Shown here piece by piece: positions 54,830-64,000 of a DNA stretch of 64,000 nt. The number at the start of each line of letters is the position of its first letter. The stretch's first letter is position 1. The stretch lies in the NCBI GenBank assembly GCA_032027165.1, contig JAVSMO010000001.1:3128323-3192322 (forward strand). The letters are read 5' to 3'. The notes below the pieces were generated by a model. That model ran no database searches. It saw only the letters and a program-made list of their open reading frames with translations, and was not told the origin of the DNA. Made by a program: the position numbers and the translations under genes. This stretch comes from Denitratisoma sp. (GTDB lineage Bacteria; Pseudomonadota; Gammaproteobacteria; Burkholderiales; Rhodocyclaceae).

Positions 54830-55713
54830 TTCCGCACGCCCTCCAGCAGGGCCCAACCCTCCCTTTCGGCCCAGACGGTCAGGTCGAATGCGGGCCGATA
54901 GGCCTGCCGGACCTGCTCGATCTGAGTGGACAGGATGCCCGAGAGCGCGATCCGCCCGGCCGGCCGGGTGCGCCCGGCGAGCAGGGGGGCCAGCACGCAG
55001 AGCGGATTGGTGAGGATGTTGGCGACGACGATGTCGAATTGCATGTCGAGGGGCTGAGCGGAATGCACCAGGTGCAGCGTCACGCCGTTGCGCTCGGCGT
55101 TGCCGGCTGCCGCGAGGAGGGCGTTCTCGTCGATGTCGACGCCCGTCACGCGGCCAGCACCGAGCTTTGCTGCGGCGATGGCTAATATACCCGAACCGCA
55201 GCCGTAATCGAGCACGCTGGCGGCGCCCTGCACATGAGCGCAGAGCCATTCCAGGCACAGCCGCGTCGTCGGGTGGCTGCCGGTGCCGAAAGCCAGCCCC
55301 GGATCCAGTTCCAGATTGATCGCGCCGGGATCCGGCGCGTCATGCCAGGACGGCACGATCCACAGCCTTTCGTTGATGCGGATCGGCTCGAACTGCGACT
55401 GGGTCAGCCGCACCCAGTCTTGCTCGGCGACTTCGGCGATTTCGTATGGCGGGGTGGCTGCCAGGCCTGCCTCGCCCGCCGCTGCCGCGGCAATCAGGGG
55501 GATGTCGGCATCCTTCTCGAAAAGCGCGACGACGCGGCTATGCGCCCACAGCGGCGCCGGCGAGCTGCCCGGTTCGCCGAACTGCGGCGTCTCGCGCTCG
55601 GTGCCGGCATCGGCATCCTCGACGCCGACCGAGACGGCGCCCAGTGCCAGCAAGGCGTCGGAGAGCGCCTCGGCATGCGCGGCGTCGGTGGCGATCGAGA
55701 CGGAGAGCCACAT
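54826..55713 (-). CDS. prmA: Ribosomal protein L11 methyltransferase
   Basis: The protein has 295 residues. The N-terminal L11-binding domain ([20 protein letters not shown]) is joined to a SAM-binding domain with [40 protein letters not shown] and [13 protein letters not shown]. It trimethylates L11. It lies 9 nt downstream of accC and overlaps the next gene. Confidence 0.96.
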   Translation of the reverse strand: MWLSVSIATDAAHAEALSDALLALGAVSVGVEDADAGTERETPQFGEPGSSPAPLWAHSRVVALFEKDADIPLIAAAAAGEAGLAATPPYEIAEVAEQDWVRLTQSQFEPIRINERLWIVPSWHDAPDPGAINLELDPGLAFGTGSHPTTRLCLEWLCAHVQGAASVLDYGCGSGILAIAAAKLGAGRVTGVDIDENALLAAAGNAERNGVTLHLVHSAQPLDMQFDIVVANILTNPLCVLAPLLAGRTRPAGRIALSGILSTQIEQVRQAYRPAFDLTVWAEREGWALLEGVRK

Positions 55714-55722
55714 GGGCCGGCG

Positions 55723-57087
55723 TCACTTGCCCTTGACGGCCTCGTCCTTCGCGGCCAGCTTCTGCTCGAGGTAGTGGATGCTGGTGCCGCCCTTGACGAA
55801 GCGGTGGTCCTGCATCAGTTCCTGGTGCAGCGGGATGTTGGTCTTGATGCCCTCGACCACCATTTCCGAAAGCGCGATGCGCATGCGGCGGATGGCCTGG
55901 TCGCGGGTGTCGCCGTAGGCGATCAGCTTGCCGATCATCGAGTCGTAGTGCGGCGGCACGTTGTAGCCGCTGTAGGCATGCGAATCGACGCGGATGCCGG
56001 GTCCGCCGGGCGGATGGTAGGAGACGATGCGCCCCGGCGAGGGCGTGAACTTGAAAGGGTCCTCGGCATTGATGCGGCACTCGATGGCATGGCCCTTCAG
56101 CTCGATGTCGCGCTGGCGGAGAGCGAGCTTTTCCCCCGCGGCGATGCGGATCTGCTGCTGCACCAGGTCGATGCCGGTGATGAACTCGGTCACCGGGTGC
56201 TCGACCTGCAGGCGGGTATTCATCTCGATGAAGTAGAACTCGTTGTTCTCGTAGAGGAACTCGAAGGTGCCGGCGCCGCGGTAGCCGATCTTGCGGCAGG
56301 CCTCGGCGCAGCGGTCGCCGATCCGCGTGATGAGGCGGCGGGCGATGTCCGGCGCCGGCGCCTCCTCGATGATCTTCTGGTGGCGGCGCTGCATGGAGCA
56401 GTCGCGCTCGCCCAGCCAGACGGCGTTCTTGTAGGAATCCGCCAGCACCTGGAACTCGATGTGGCGCGGATTCTCCAGGAACTTCTCCATGTACACCATC
56501 GGATTGCCGAAGGCGGCCTGCGCCTCGGCGCGGGTCATGGTGACGGCGTTGAGCAGCGCCGCCTCGGTGTGCACGACGCGCATGCCGCGCCCGCCGCCGC
56601 CGCCGGCGGCCTTGATGATGACCGGGTAGCCGACCGCGCGGGCGATCTTGACGATCTCCTTGGGATCTTCCGGGAGGGCGCCGTCCGAGCCGGGCACGCA
56701 GGGCACGCCGGCGACCTTCATGGCGTCCTTGGCGGACACCTTGTCGCCCATCAGCCGGATGGTTTCGGGCCGCGGGCCGATGAAGACGAAGCCGGACTTC
56801 TCCACCCGCTCGGCGAAGTCGGCGTTCTCGGAGAGGAAGCCGTAGCCGGGATGGATGGCCTCGGCGTCCGTCACCTCGGCCGCCGAGATGATGGCCGGGA
56901 TGTTGAGGTAGCTGGCCGAGGAGGGAGCCGGTCCGATGCAGACCGATTCGTCGGCGAGCTTGACGTATTTGGCCTCGGTGTCGGCCTCGGAATGCACGAC
57001 CACCGTCTTGATGCCCATTTCGCGGCAGGCGCGCTGGATGCGCAGGGCTATTTCACCGCGGTTGGCGATGAGGATCTTTTCGAACAT
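55723..57087 (-). CDS. accC: Acetyl-CoA carboxylase, biotin carboxylase subunit
   Basis: The protein has 454 residues. [20 protein letters not shown], the ATP-grasp glycine loop [29 protein letters not shown] and [12 protein letters not shown] near the end identify AccC. It carboxylates biotin on AccB in the first step of fatty acid synthesis. It follows accB by 9 nt. Confidence 0.98.
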   Translation of the reverse strand: MFEKILIANRGEIALRIQRACREMGIKTVVVHSEADTEAKYVKLADESVCIGPAPSSASYLNIPAIISAAEVTDAEAIHPGYGFLSENADFAERVEKSGFVFIGPRPETIRLMGDKVSAKDAMKVAGVPCVPGSDGALPEDPKEIVKIARAVGYPVIIKAAGGGGGRGMRVVHTEAALLNAVTMTRAEAQAAFGNPMVYMEKFLENPRHIEFQVLADSYKNAVWLGERDCSMQRRHQKIIEEAPAPDIARRLITRIGDRCAEACRKIGYRGAGTFEFLYENNEFYFIEMNTRLQVEHPVTEFITGIDLVQQQIRIAAGEKLALRQRDIELKGHAIECRINAEDPFKFTPSPGRIVSYHPPGGPGIRVDSHAYSGYNVPPHYDSMIGKLIAYGDTRDQAIRRMRIALSEMVVEGIKTNIPLHQELMQDHRFVKGGTSIHYLEQKLAAKDEAVKGK

Positions 57088-57096
57088 GGCGGGAAT

Positions 57097-57549
57097 TTAG
57101 CCGATGATGAAGAGGGGCTGGCCATACTCCACCGGCTGGCCGTTTTCGACCAGGATGGCCTTGATCACGCCCGAGGCGTCCGCCTCGATCTCGTTCATGA
57201 GCTTCATGGCTTCGATGATGCAGAGGGTGTCGCCGGCCTTGACCGTTTGGCCGACTTCGACGAAGGACTGGGCGCCCGGCGCGGAAGAGCGGTAAAAGGT
57301 GCCGACCATCGGCGCCTTGACGGCATGGCCTTCCGGTTCGGCGGCGACCGGCTCGGCTGGCGCGGCAGCCGGTGCGGCGGGCACTGCTTGCGGCGCCGGG
57401 CTGGCGTGGTGCATATGAAAGGAGGGCGCTGGCGCTGAACCGCCCTGCTTGGCGATGCGCACCTTCTCCTCCCCTTCGGTGATTTCCAGTTCGGCAATGC
57501 CGGACTTTTCCACCAGATCGATCAAGGCCTTCAGTTTTCTGAGGTCCAT
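57097..57549 (-). CDS. accB: Biotin carboxyl carrier protein of acetyl-CoA carboxylase
   Basis: The protein has 150 residues. The N-terminal [20 protein letters not shown], a Pro/Ala-rich linker (residues about 45-70) and the biotinyl domain with the biotin Lys in [15 protein letters not shown] are present, including the thumb-like [14 protein letters not shown]. The start at 57549 has GGAGGGAGAG upstream. A longer reading from further upstream was rejected for lack of family match. Confidence 0.97.
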   Translation of the reverse strand: MDLRKLKALIDLVEKSGIAELEITEGEEKVRIAKQGGSAPAPSFHMHHASPAPQAVPAAPAAAPAEPVAAEPEGHAVKAPMVGTFYRSSAPGAQSFVEVGQTVKAGDTLCIIEAMKLMNEIEADASGVIKAILVENGQPVEYGQPLFIIG

Positions 57550-57575
57550 TTTTTCTCTCCCTCCATTAAAGAACG

Positions 57576-57606
57576 CCGCAGCGGCCGTCCAGGAGCCCCG
57601 CTGCGG
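57576..57606 (-). terminator. Hairpin between aroQ and accB (possible attenuator or terminator)
   Basis: CCGCAGCGG (57576-57584) and CCGCTGCGG (57598-57606) form a 9-bp stem with a 13-nt loop, just after the aroQ stop in the direction of transcription. Only a short GTTCTTT follows, so strong intrinsic termination is uncertain. Confidence 0.35.
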
Positions 57607-57614
57607 AACGATAA

Positions 57615-58100
57615 CTAGCGAATGCGGTTGAGCGCGTAGTCGAGGGCCAGCCGGTAGCCGTGGCTGCCGAGGCCGCAAATGACGCCGGCGGCGATGTCCG
57701 AGAAATAGGAATGCCGGCGGAAGGGTTCTCGCGCGTGGATATTGGACAGATGCACTTCGACGAACGGTATGGCCACTGCAGCCAGCGCGTCGCGCAGGGC
57801 GACGCTGGTATGGGTGTAGCCGCCCGGGTTGATGACGATGAAGGCCACCCCTTCGCTGCGGGCCGCTTGGACGCGGTCGACCAGGTCGCCCTCATGGTTG
57901 CTCTGGAAGGTAATCAGGTCGACCGAGGCCGACTTGGCCTGCCTGGCAAGGCTTGCGTTGATGTCCGCCAGCGTTTCGCGTCCGTAGATTTCCGGCTCCC
58001 GCAGACCCAATAAATTGAGATTCGGCCCATGCAGGACCAGTATGCGTTGCTTGCCCTTGGCATTCTTGGTTGTGCTTGGGCGGGCTTTCTTGGCATTCAT
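57615..58100 (-). CDS. aroQ: 3-dehydroquinate dehydratase, type II
   Basis: The protein has 161 residues, about 18 more at the N-terminus than typical AroQ (the extra part is basic, [14 protein letters not shown]). The core has [20 protein letters not shown] with the catalytic Tyr, [30 protein letters not shown] and [19 protein letters not shown]. It catalyses the third step of the shikimate pathway. A start at an internal position cannot be excluded, but no in-frame ATG precedes the conserved region more closely. Confidence 0.96.
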   Translation of the reverse strand: MNAKKARPSTTKNAKGKQRILVLHGPNLNLLGLREPEIYGRETLADINASLARQAKSASVDLITFQSNHEGDLVDRVQAARSEGVAFIVINPGGYTHTSVALRDALAAVAIPFVEVHLSNIHAREPFRRHSYFSDIAAGVICGLGSHGYRLALDYALNRIR

Positions 58101-58113
58101 GTGCGCAAGTTTG

Positions 58114-58146
58114 CCGCAAATCGCAGCAATTTGTCCAGATTTGCGG
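58114..58146. repeat. Inverted repeat between tlpA-like gene and aroQ
   Basis: CCGCAAATC (58114-58122) and GATTTGCGG (58138-58146) are perfect 9-bp arms with a 15-nt spacer. It lies in the 62-nt gap upstream of aroQ. It could be an operator or RNA hairpin; no T-run follows on the minus strand. Confidence 0.45.
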
Positions 58147-58162
58147 GTGTTATCCTGAAAAG

Positions 58163-58720
58163 TCAGTTCGGCAGGAGCGCCGACTGAATGGCTTTTTCCA
58201 GATCCGGCGTGGCGAATTTGCCCAACTTGACTTGCTGCGGCGTACCGTCCGGACGAAGTATGACCGTGAATGGCAAGGCCTTGGCGCGATTGCCTAAATC
58301 GCTTGAGAGGTCGAGCGTTTCCAGATTGCTGATGAGAAGCGGATAGGAAATCTCGATCTCTTTCCGGAATGCCAGGACTTTCTCTGCGGAATCGATGCTG
58401 ATGCCAATGAATTGGACGCCGTTCGCGGCGTATTTACTGCTGATTCTCGAAAATTCCGGCATTTCTTCCTTGCAGGGCGGGCACCAGGTTGCCCAGAAAT
58501 TGACCACCAGTACCTTGCCCTTCCATTGCGACAGCGATTGAAGTCTGCCCTCCAGGTCGGGCAGGGTCAGGGCGAGCAGGCGGGCTGGCGCATCGGCGGT
58601 CGGCGCAGACTCGCGAGGCGGCGGGGATACCGGCTGCGGCCTGCCGTAAAAGTAACCTGCAGTTGCGGCTAAGGTCGAGACCGCAATGATCAGCAGGGAA
58701 TGGCGAACCACCCGGCTCAT
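58163..58720 (-). CDS. TlpA/ResA-like thiol-disulfide oxidoreductase
   Basis: The protein has 185 residues. An N-terminal signal anchor ([19 protein letters not shown]) is followed by a proline-rich spacer and a thioredoxin fold with [19 protein letters not shown] (CPPC active site) and the cis-Pro region [12 protein letters not shown]. It acts in the periplasm, probably reducing disulfides in cytochrome c or oxidase assembly. It overlaps the upstream hypothetical gene by 4 nt. Confidence 0.92.
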   Translation of the reverse strand: MSRVVRHSLLIIAVSTLAATAGYFYGRPQPVSPPPRESAPTADAPARLLALTLPDLEGRLQSLSQWKGKVLVVNFWATWCPPCKEEMPEFSRISSKYAANGVQFIGISIDSAEKVLAFRKEIEISYPLLISNLETLDLSSDLGNRAKALPFTVILRPDGTPQQVKLGKFATPDLEKAIQSALLPN

Positions 58721-59325
58721 GCTGCAGCGGCACCCAGCAGGGCTTCCACCGAAGACAGGCGGGCGCGTTCGGAAATCCTGCCATTGCGGCGCTTATGGGC
58801 GCGTTCGGCATCCGGCTCGAACAGGGACAGCCTTACGGGGAGATCATTCCAGTCGAATGTGAGTACGCACTCTGGCGCCTCTGCCCCGCCACGCCGGGGT
58901 TCGTTCTGCTCGAAGCGAATGCCCTGGTTGAGCAGGAATATCTCCACTTCCTTGCTGCTGTCCGGGAAGGCTTCCAGTTCGATTTCGGCATAGCGCCCGG
59001 CTGTGCCGTCCAGTACCGCGCCGGTCAGGTAAGGCCGGAAGGGATCGAGCAGGCGCATGACTTCGACGGCCGTTTCGCGCATTTCCTGCAGGCGCTCGCG
59101 CTGCTCCTCCTCCTGATAGATCGCCTGGTAGGCGCGCAGTTCAGCCTCGATTTCGGCGTTGTTGGGAAGGGCTTCGGTTTCGGGCGCGCCGAGCTGGCGG
59201 GCCGCCTTGCGCTTGGCCAGGCCGTAGTCGGCAATGCCATCCTCGGCCATCAGGCGGGCCGCCAGCGCGGCAATGCTCCGCCGCATGGCGTTGAGTCGCA
59301 GGGAGTTCCGATCATGATGGGACAT
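58717..59325 (-). CDS. Conserved hypothetical protein
   Basis: The protein has 202 residues and no membrane segment or signal. The N-terminal half is helical and Glu/Arg-rich (RLMAEDGIADYGLAKRKAAR, QAIYQEEEQRERLQEMRETA). The middle part (FRPYLTGAVLDGTAGRYAEI followed by an acidic ELEAFPDSSKEVEIFL) has a nucleotidyltransferase-like G-T-A / D-E rhythm, but no assignment is safe. It is divergent from mpl and overlaps the tlpA-like gene. Confidence 0.8.
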   Translation of the reverse strand: MSHHDRNSLRLNAMRRSIAALAARLMAEDGIADYGLAKRKAARQLGAPETEALPNNAEIEAELRAYQAIYQEEEQRERLQEMRETAVEVMRLLDPFRPYLTGAVLDGTAGRYAEIELEAFPDSSKEVEIFLLNQGIRFEQNEPRRGGAEAPECVLTFDWNDLPVRLSLFEPDAERAHKRRNGRISERARLSSVEALLGAAAA

Positions 59326-59380
59326 GGCGGGCGACGCTGAGGGATCGGTTAGAATTCGCCGCTATTCTAGCTTGATCGCC

Positions 59381-60730
59381 ATGCATATCCACATCCTCGG
59401 CATCTGCGGCACCTTCATGGGCGGCATCGCTCTGCTGGCCAGGGCTTCCGGCCATCGCGTGACCGGCTGCGATGCCAATGTTTACCCGCCGATGAGCACA
59501 CAGCTCGAGGCGGAGGGTATCGAACTGATCGAGGGCTACGACGCGGCGCAGGCCGGACTGGCGCCCGACCTGTTCGTGATCGGCAATGCCATTTCCCGCG
59601 GCAATCCGCTGCTGGAGGAGATTCTCGACAAGGGGCTGGCCTATGTGTCCGGCCCGCAATGGCTGGCCGCGAATGTGTTGCGCGACAAATGGGTGCTGGC
59701 CGTCGCGGGGACCCACGGCAAGACGACCACCTCGTCGCTGCTGGCCTGGATCCTGGAGCACGCCGGGATGAACCCCGGCTTTCTCATCGGCGGCGTGCCG
59801 CAGGATTTCGGCGTGTCGGCGCGACTGACTTCCAGCCCTTTCTTCGTCATCGAGGCGGACGAATACGACACGGCCTTCAGCGACAAGCGCTCGAAGTTTG
59901 TTCATTACGGGGCGCGGACCGCAATCCTGAATAATCTTGAATTCGATCACGCAGACATCTTCAGCGATCTTGCAGCCATCGAGACGCAATTTCACCATTT
60001 TGTGCGGATCCTGCCTAAATCCGGCCTGATCGTTGCTAATGCGGCCGAAGCCAGCCTGAAGCGGGTTCTCCAGCGCGGTTGCTGGACGCCGGTCGAGTGG
60101 TTCGGCAACGCGGATGGGTGGAATCTGGGTGAGTTGGCCCCGGACGGTTCCTGCATCGTGAGTTTCGCGGGCGGCGAGGTCGGCCGCTTGCGTCTGGCGC
60201 TGGCCGGCGCCCACAACCGGGCGAATGCGCTGGCGGCCGTTGCCGCGGCGCGGCATGCCGGCGTGCCGCCGGCCGCTGCGCTGGAGGCGCTGGCGTGCTT
60301 CGGTGGCGTCAAGCGCCGACTGGAGGTTCGTGGCACATCGGGCAATGTGACGGTCTATGACGATTTCGCGCATCACCCGACGGCCATCGCGGCGACGATC
60401 GCCGGCTTGCGTCAGCGTATCGCTGGCGGACGCATCCTAGCGGTGCTGGAACCGCGCTCCAACACCATGAAACTGGGCGTGATGAAGGCGCAATTGCCGG
60501 ACAGCCTGCGCGAGGCCGAACTGACGTTCTGTTACGCGGCCGGCCTGGGCTGGGATGTCCGCGGTGCCCTGCAGCCGCTCGGCGAGCGGGCGCAGGTCTT
60601 TGAGGATATCGACGCCCTTGTCGCGGCGGTTTCGGCTGCTGCCCGCGCGGGCGATCATGTGCTCGTCATGAGCAATGGCGGCTTCTGCGGGGTGCATGGC
60701 CGGCTGCTCGAAGCCCTCGCTTCCCGCTGA
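59381..60730 (+). CDS. mpl: UDP-N-acetylmuramate:L-alanyl-gamma-D-glutamyl-meso-diaminopimelate ligase
   Basis: The protein has 449 residues of the Mur ligase family. It begins MHIHILGICGTFMGGIALLA; the ATP loop is VAGTHGKTTTSSLL; EADEYDTAFSDKRSKFVHY and the C-terminal VYDDFAHHPTAIAATIAGLR with LEPRSNTMKLGVMK follow. It recycles murein tripeptide onto UDP-MurNAc. The ATG at 59381 is chosen over an in-frame upstream codon because it matches the family start. Confidence 0.96.
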   Translation: MHIHILGICGTFMGGIALLARASGHRVTGCDANVYPPMSTQLEAEGIELIEGYDAAQAGLAPDLFVIGNAISRGNPLLEEILDKGLAYVSGPQWLAANVLRDKWVLAVAGTHGKTTTSSLLAWILEHAGMNPGFLIGGVPQDFGVSARLTSSPFFVIEADEYDTAFSDKRSKFVHYGARTAILNNLEFDHADIFSDLAAIETQFHHFVRILPKSGLIVANAAEASLKRVLQRGCWTPVEWFGNADGWNLGELAPDGSCIVSFAGGEVGRLRLALAGAHNRANALAAVAAARHAGVPPAAALEALACFGGVKRRLEVRGTSGNVTVYDDFAHHPTAIAATIAGLRQRIAGGRILAVLEPRSNTMKLGVMKAQLPDSLREAELTFCYAAGLGWDVRGALQPLGERAQVFEDIDALVAAVSAAARAGDHVLVMSNGGFCGVHGRLLEALASR

Positions 60731-61041
60731 CCGCCGTCCCGCCGGCCGCTGAGGGCGCGCGCCCGAAGCCCCCCCCATCCTCGCCTTTCCGGGCGAGTTA
60801 AATCCCCACAATCCCTAAGTGTTTTTGATCTGGATCAATGCTTCTTGAAAGAATCCGGGCCGCGTGTTAGCGTACTGGAAACTTTATATCTAAATAATGA
60901 TGGTCGCGCGATCTGCGCCGGGGGATTTCTGAGTGGATAGTGCCTGCCGATGGGAACGACGTTCAGGGCGTCCTCCCCGGCCGGCGCACATGCCATGTCT
61001 GCTCGAAACGCGACGAACAACCTTCAAGGAGAGAGTGGCTG
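60731..61041 (+). promoter_or_regulatory. 311-nt leader/promoter region of the cytochrome oxidase operon
   Basis: No gene was found here. The region contains an FNR-type box (listed separately), a GGGCGCGCGCCC palindrome (60753-60764) without a T-run, and an AT-rich patch at 60880-60900. TTGAAA (60845-60850) with TAGCGT 17 nt later is a weak promoter candidate. AAGGAGAG at 61026-61033 is the ribosome site of ctaC. Confidence 0.5.
60825..60838 (+). promoter_or_regulatory. FNR/Anr-type binding site upstream of ctaC
   Basis: TTGATCTGGATCAA is an exact match to the TTGAT-N4-ATCAA consensus of FNR-family oxygen-responsive regulators. It is about 200 nt before the ctaC start. The mode (activation or repression) depends on the true transcript start, which is not clear. 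Confidence 0.8.
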
Positions 61042-62175
61042 ATGGGAATGCATAACAAGACTAAGTCGCGTTTGGCGGGCCTTGCGCTCATGGCCTGGTC
61101 GGGCATGGCGCTGGCCGCCTGGGAACTCAACTTCCAGACGCCCGCCACCAAGGCCGCCCAGACGGTGATCGACCTGCACGACCTGATGATGATCATCATC
61201 GTCGTCATTTTCATCGGCGTCTTCGCGGTGATGTTCTATTCGGTGTTCGCCCACCGCAAGTCGAAGGGCCATCAGGCCGCCCAGTTTCACGACAACACCC
61301 TGGTCGAGATCGCCTGGACCGTCATTCCCCTGCTGATCCTGATCGGCATGGCCTGGCCCGCCACCAAGGCCGTGCTCAACATGCGCGATACCGCCCAGGC
61401 CGACATCACCATCAAGGCGACCGGTTACCAGTGGAAGTGGGGCTACGATTACCTCAAGGGCGAGGGCGAGGGCATCCGCTTCATGAGCCTGATGTCCACG
61501 CCGCCGGAGCAGATTCGCGGCGCGGCGGCCAAGGGCGGCAATTATCTGCTCGAGGTCGACCGGCATCTCGTCGTCCCCGTCGGCAAGAAGGTTCGCGTCC
61601 TGACCACGGCGACCGACGTGATCCATTCCTGGTGGGTGCCGGCCCTGGCGGTGAAGCAGGATGCCATTCCGGGCTATGTGCGCGATACCTGGTTCAAGGC
61701 GGAGAAGGAGGGCATCTACCGCGGCCAGTGCGCCGAGTTGTGCGGCAAGGACCACGCCTTCATGCCGATCGTGGTCGAGGTGGTCTCGGCCGAGAAATAC
61801 ACGCAATGGGTCGGGGCGCAGAAGCAGCAGATGGCCGCCGCGGCCGACGAGGGCGCGAAAACCTATTCCCTGGACGAGCTGAAGAGCCGCGGCGAGAAGG
61901 TTTACGCAGCCAACTGCGTGGCCTGCCATCAGGCCAACGGCAAGGGTCTGCCGCCCACCTTCCCGGGGCTCGACGGCTCGAAGATCGCCACGGGACCGAA
62001 GGCGGCGCACATCGACATCGTCCTGCACGGCAAGCCCAACACCGCCATGGCGGCCTACGGCGGCCAGCTCAGCGACGGCGACATCGCGGCCGTCGTGACG
62101 TACGAGCGCAACGCCTGGGGCAACAAGACCGGCGACGTCGTGCAGCCTGCCGAGATCAAGGCGGCGCGCAAATAA
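61042..62175 (+). CDS. ctaC: Cytochrome c oxidase subunit II with fused cytochrome c domain
   Basis: The protein has 377 residues. A signal peptide ([15 protein letters not shown]) and two membrane segments precede the CuA cupredoxin domain ([21 protein letters not shown] with the CuA Cys, His and Met). A C-terminal cytochrome c domain with CVACH (near residue 292) and a distal Met region ([10 protein letters not shown]) makes this a caa3-like subunit. AAGGAGAG eight nt before 61042 supports this start over a longer one at 60940. First gene of the operon. Confidence 0.96.
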   Translation: MGMHNKTKSRLAGLALMAWSGMALAAWELNFQTPATKAAQTVIDLHDLMMIIIVVIFIGVFAVMFYSVFAHRKSKGHQAAQFHDNTLVEIAWTVIPLLILIGMAWPATKAVLNMRDTAQADITIKATGYQWKWGYDYLKGEGEGIRFMSLMSTPPEQIRGAAAKGGNYLLEVDRHLVVPVGKKVRVLTTATDVIHSWWVPALAVKQDAIPGYVRDTWFKAEKEGIYRGQCAELCGKDHAFMPIVVEVVSAEKYTQWVGAQKQQMAAAADEGAKTYSLDELKSRGEKVYAANCVACHQANGKGLPPTFPGLDGSKIATGPKAAHIDIVLHGKPNTAMAAYGGQLSDGDIAAVVTYERNAWGNKTGDVVQPAEIKAARK

Positions 62176-62201
62176 ACCGAATTCGCGGACAAGGAGACAA
62201 G

Positions 62202-63812
62202 ATGGAAGCCACCCACGCTCACGGCGCAGGTCACGCACACGGGGACGGTCATTCGCATCATCCGAAGGGGATCATGCGCTGGATCACCACCACCAACCAC
62301 AAGGACATCGGCACCATGTACCTGTGGTTCAGCTTCGCCATGTTCATGGTCGGCGGGGTGATGGCCCTGATCATCCGCGCCGAGCTGTTCCAGCCGGGCC
62401 TGCAGTATGTCCAGCCGGAATTCTTCAACCAGATGATCACGCTGCACGGCCTGATCATGGTGTTCGGCGCGATCATGCCGGCCTTCGTCGGCTTCGCCAA
62501 CTGGATGCTCCCGATGATGATCGGCGCGCCCGACATGGCCTTTGCGCGCATGAACAACTGGAGCTTCTGGCTGCTGCCGCCAGCCGGCATCCTGCTGACG
62601 GCCTCGATGTTCGTGCCCGGCGGCGCCGCCGGCACCGGCTGGACGCTCTATCCGCCGCTGTCCATCCAGATGGGCATCGGCATGGACATGGCGATCTTCG
62701 CGGTGCACATCCTCGGCATGTCGTCGATCATGGGGTCGATCAACATCGTCACGACGATCCTCAACCTGCGCGCGCCCGGCATGACGCTCATGCGCATGCC
62801 GATGTTCTGCTGGACCTGGCTGATCACCGGCTTCCTGCTGATCGCCGTGATGCCGGTGCTGGCCGGCGCCGTCACCATGATCCTGACGGACCGCCACTTC
62901 GGCACCAGCTTCTTCAGCGCGGCCGGCGGCGGCGATCCGGTGCTGTTCCAGCATATCTTTTGGTTCTTCGGCCATCCCGAGGTGTACATCATCGCCCTGC
63001 CGGCCTTCGGCGTCGTCTCGCACGTCATCCCGGCCTTCGCGCGCAAGCCGATCTTCGGCTACACCTCGATGGTGTACGCCATCGCCTCGATCGCGCTGAT
63101 TTCCTTCATCGTCTGGGCGCACCACATGTACGTGGTCGGCATGCCGGTCGCCGGCCAGCTCTACTTCATGTACGCCACCATCCTGATCGCGGTGCCGACC
63201 GGCGTGAAGGTGTTCAACTGGGTGGCCACCATGTGGCGGGGGTCGATGACCTTCGAAACCCCCATGCTGTTCGCCCTCGGCTTCCTCTTCCTGTTCACCA
63301 TCGGCGGCTTCACCGGCCTGGTGCTGTCCAACACGGCGATCGACGTGCAGCTGCAGGACACCTATTACGTGGTCGCCCATTTCCACTACGTGATGGTGGC
63401 AGGGGCGCTGTTCTCGGCCTTTGCGGCGGTGTACTACTGGCTGCCGAAGTGGACCGGCCACATGTACGACGAGACGCTGGGCCAGTGGCACTTCTGGCTG
63501 TCCATCGTCTCCTTCAACATCGCCTTCTTCCCGCAGCATTTCCTCGGTCTGGCCGGCATGCCGCGCCGCATTCCGGACTACGCCCTGCAGTTCGCCGACT
63601 TCAACCAGGTGTCGACGATCGGCGCATTCGGCTTCGGCCTGAGCCAGCTGCTGTTCCTGTATGTGGTGCTGAAGGCCATTCGCGGCGGCGAGAAGGCGGC
63701 GGCCAAGCCCTGGGAGGGTGCGACCGGCTTGGAGTGGACGGTGCCCTCGCCGGCGCCCTACCACACCTTCGAGGAGCCGCCGGTGGTGGCCGCGGGGAAA
63801 GGCCACTTGTGA
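62202..63812 (+). CDS. ctaD: Cytochrome c oxidase subunit I
   Basis: The protein has 536 residues and about twelve membrane segments. The N-terminus is His-rich ([15 protein letters not shown]), which is unusual and could bind metal. Catalytic elements: [12 protein letters not shown] (haem a His), [14 protein letters not shown] (CuB His cross-linked to Tyr), [10 protein letters not shown] (CuB His pair) and [12 protein letters not shown] (haem ligands). It reduces oxygen to water and pumps protons. AAGGAG precedes the ATG. Confidence 0.97.
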   Translation: MEATHAHGAGHAHGDGHSHHPKGIMRWITTTNHKDIGTMYLWFSFAMFMVGGVMALIIRAELFQPGLQYVQPEFFNQMITLHGLIMVFGAIMPAFVGFANWMLPMMIGAPDMAFARMNNWSFWLLPPAGILLTASMFVPGGAAGTGWTLYPPLSIQMGIGMDMAIFAVHILGMSSIMGSINIVTTILNLRAPGMTLMRMPMFCWTWLITGFLLIAVMPVLAGAVTMILTDRHFGTSFFSAAGGGDPVLFQHIFWFFGHPEVYIIALPAFGVVSHVIPAFARKPIFGYTSMVYAIASIALISFIVWAHHMYVVGMPVAGQLYFMYATILIAVPTGVKVFNWVATMWRGSMTFETPMLFALGFLFLFTIGGFTGLVLSNTAIDVQLQDTYYVVAHFHYVMVAGALFSAFAAVYYWLPKWTGHMYDETLGQWHFWLSIVSFNIAFFPQHFLGLAGMPRRIPDYALQFADFNQVSTIGAFGFGLSQLLFLYVVLKAIRGGEKAAAKPWEGATGLEWTVPSPAPYHTFEEPPVVAAGKGHL

Positions 63813-63817
63813 GCCCA

Positions 63818-63916
63818 ATGCAGAACGAGAGAAGCCGCAGGACGGCGCTGATCCTCGCTGCGGTGGCGGCAGCGATGTTCGCCGGCTTTGTCCTGCGCTA
63901 CTGGTTGTTCAAATGA
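63818..63916 (+). CDS. Cytochrome oxidase small assembly protein
   Basis: A 32-residue protein with one membrane segment (ALILAAVAAAMFAGFVLRYW). A GTG at 63809 overlapping the ctaD stop would give 35 residues. Small single-span proteins at this position between ctaD and ctaG are usual in Betaproteobacteria. Its stop overlaps the ctaG start (ATGA). Confidence 0.75.
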   Translation: MQNERSRRTALILAAVAAAMFAGFVLRYWLFK

Positions 63917-64000
63917 GCGCGAACCGGAACGCCGACAACCGGCGCGTCCTCGTCAGGCTGCTGGCGGTGGCCGGGCTCATGTTCGGCTTCGGCTATGCCA
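63913..64000 (+). CDS. ctaG: Cytochrome c oxidase assembly protein CtaG/Cox11, N-terminal fragment
   Basis: Only 29 codons are in the window: MSANRNADNRRVLVRLLAVA then GLMFGFGYA, the membrane anchor typical of Cox11/CtaG, which delivers copper to CuB. The position after ctaD and the small protein supports the call; the copper-binding Cys motif is beyond the window. Confidence 0.8.
   Translation, partial: MSANRNADNRRVLVRLLAVAGLMFGFGYA

Noticed and set aside
60753..60764. GGGCGCGCGCCC as an intrinsic terminator after mpl
   Set aside because: It is a perfect palindrome but has no loop and no following T-run.
62055..63818. 587-codon minus-strand open frame opposite ctaD
   Set aside because: Very rich in His, Asp and Gln as expected from the reverse of membrane-protein codons; ctaD is unmistakable on the other strand.

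Overview
The window looks like part of the chromosome of a Betaproteobacterium, most likely Rhodocyclales. It is GC-rich. The gene orders pcm / rhodanese / tolC / waaA-waaC, tlpA-aroQ-accB-accC-prmA and ctaC-ctaD-small assembly protein-ctaG are typical of that class. No rRNA, tRNA, CRISPR array, integrase or insertion sequence was seen.

Layout. 1-1.2 kb: 5' part of thiC (minus strand) behind a TPP riboswitch. 1.3-3.7 kb: lemA plus a DUF2207 membrane protein. 3.7-12.7 kb: a TetR regulator with a strong promoter and a palindromic operator, driving a translationally coupled run of two complete adaptor/RND permease pairs. 12.7-15.1 kb: pcm, a rhodanese and a TolC-type outer membrane channel. 15.0-17.2 kb (minus): waaA and waaC of lipid A-core synthesis. 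17.3-50 kb: a large surface polysaccharide (O-antigen) locus. 50-52.5 kb: a second Fic protein, apaH and a HIT protein in an overlapping run. 52.5-59.3 kb (minus): PfkB kinase, tpx, DUF3426, prmA, accC, accB, aroQ, a TlpA-like thioredoxin and a conserved hypothetical. 59.4-64 kb: mpl and a caa3-like cytochrome oxidase operon with a perfect FNR-type box upstream.

The polysaccharide locus reads as one pathway. An EPS-associated MarR-type regulator comes first. WbpA, B, D, E and I make a UDP-2,3-diacetamido-2,3-dideoxy uronic acid. Three consecutive SDR epimerases and two AsnB-type amidotransferases probably epimerise the uronic acid and amidate it to a uronamide, as proposed for the Bordetella wbm O antigen. 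WbpV-, WbpL- and WbpM-like proteins would make and load the priming deoxy sugar on undecaprenyl phosphate. Several glycosyltransferases, two methyltransferases, an SGNH hydrolase and an acyltransferase build and decorate the chain. Wzm and Wzt (Wzt with a C-terminal chain-binding domain) export it. A segment from about 28.1 to 36.5 kb is markedly more AT-rich than its surroundings, which suggests a separately acquired module. A Fic gene preceded by a perfect 19-bp inverted repeat interrupts the wbpV/wbpL/wbpM trio. A heptamer-like low-complexity repeat lies both before wbpE and inside its coding sequence.
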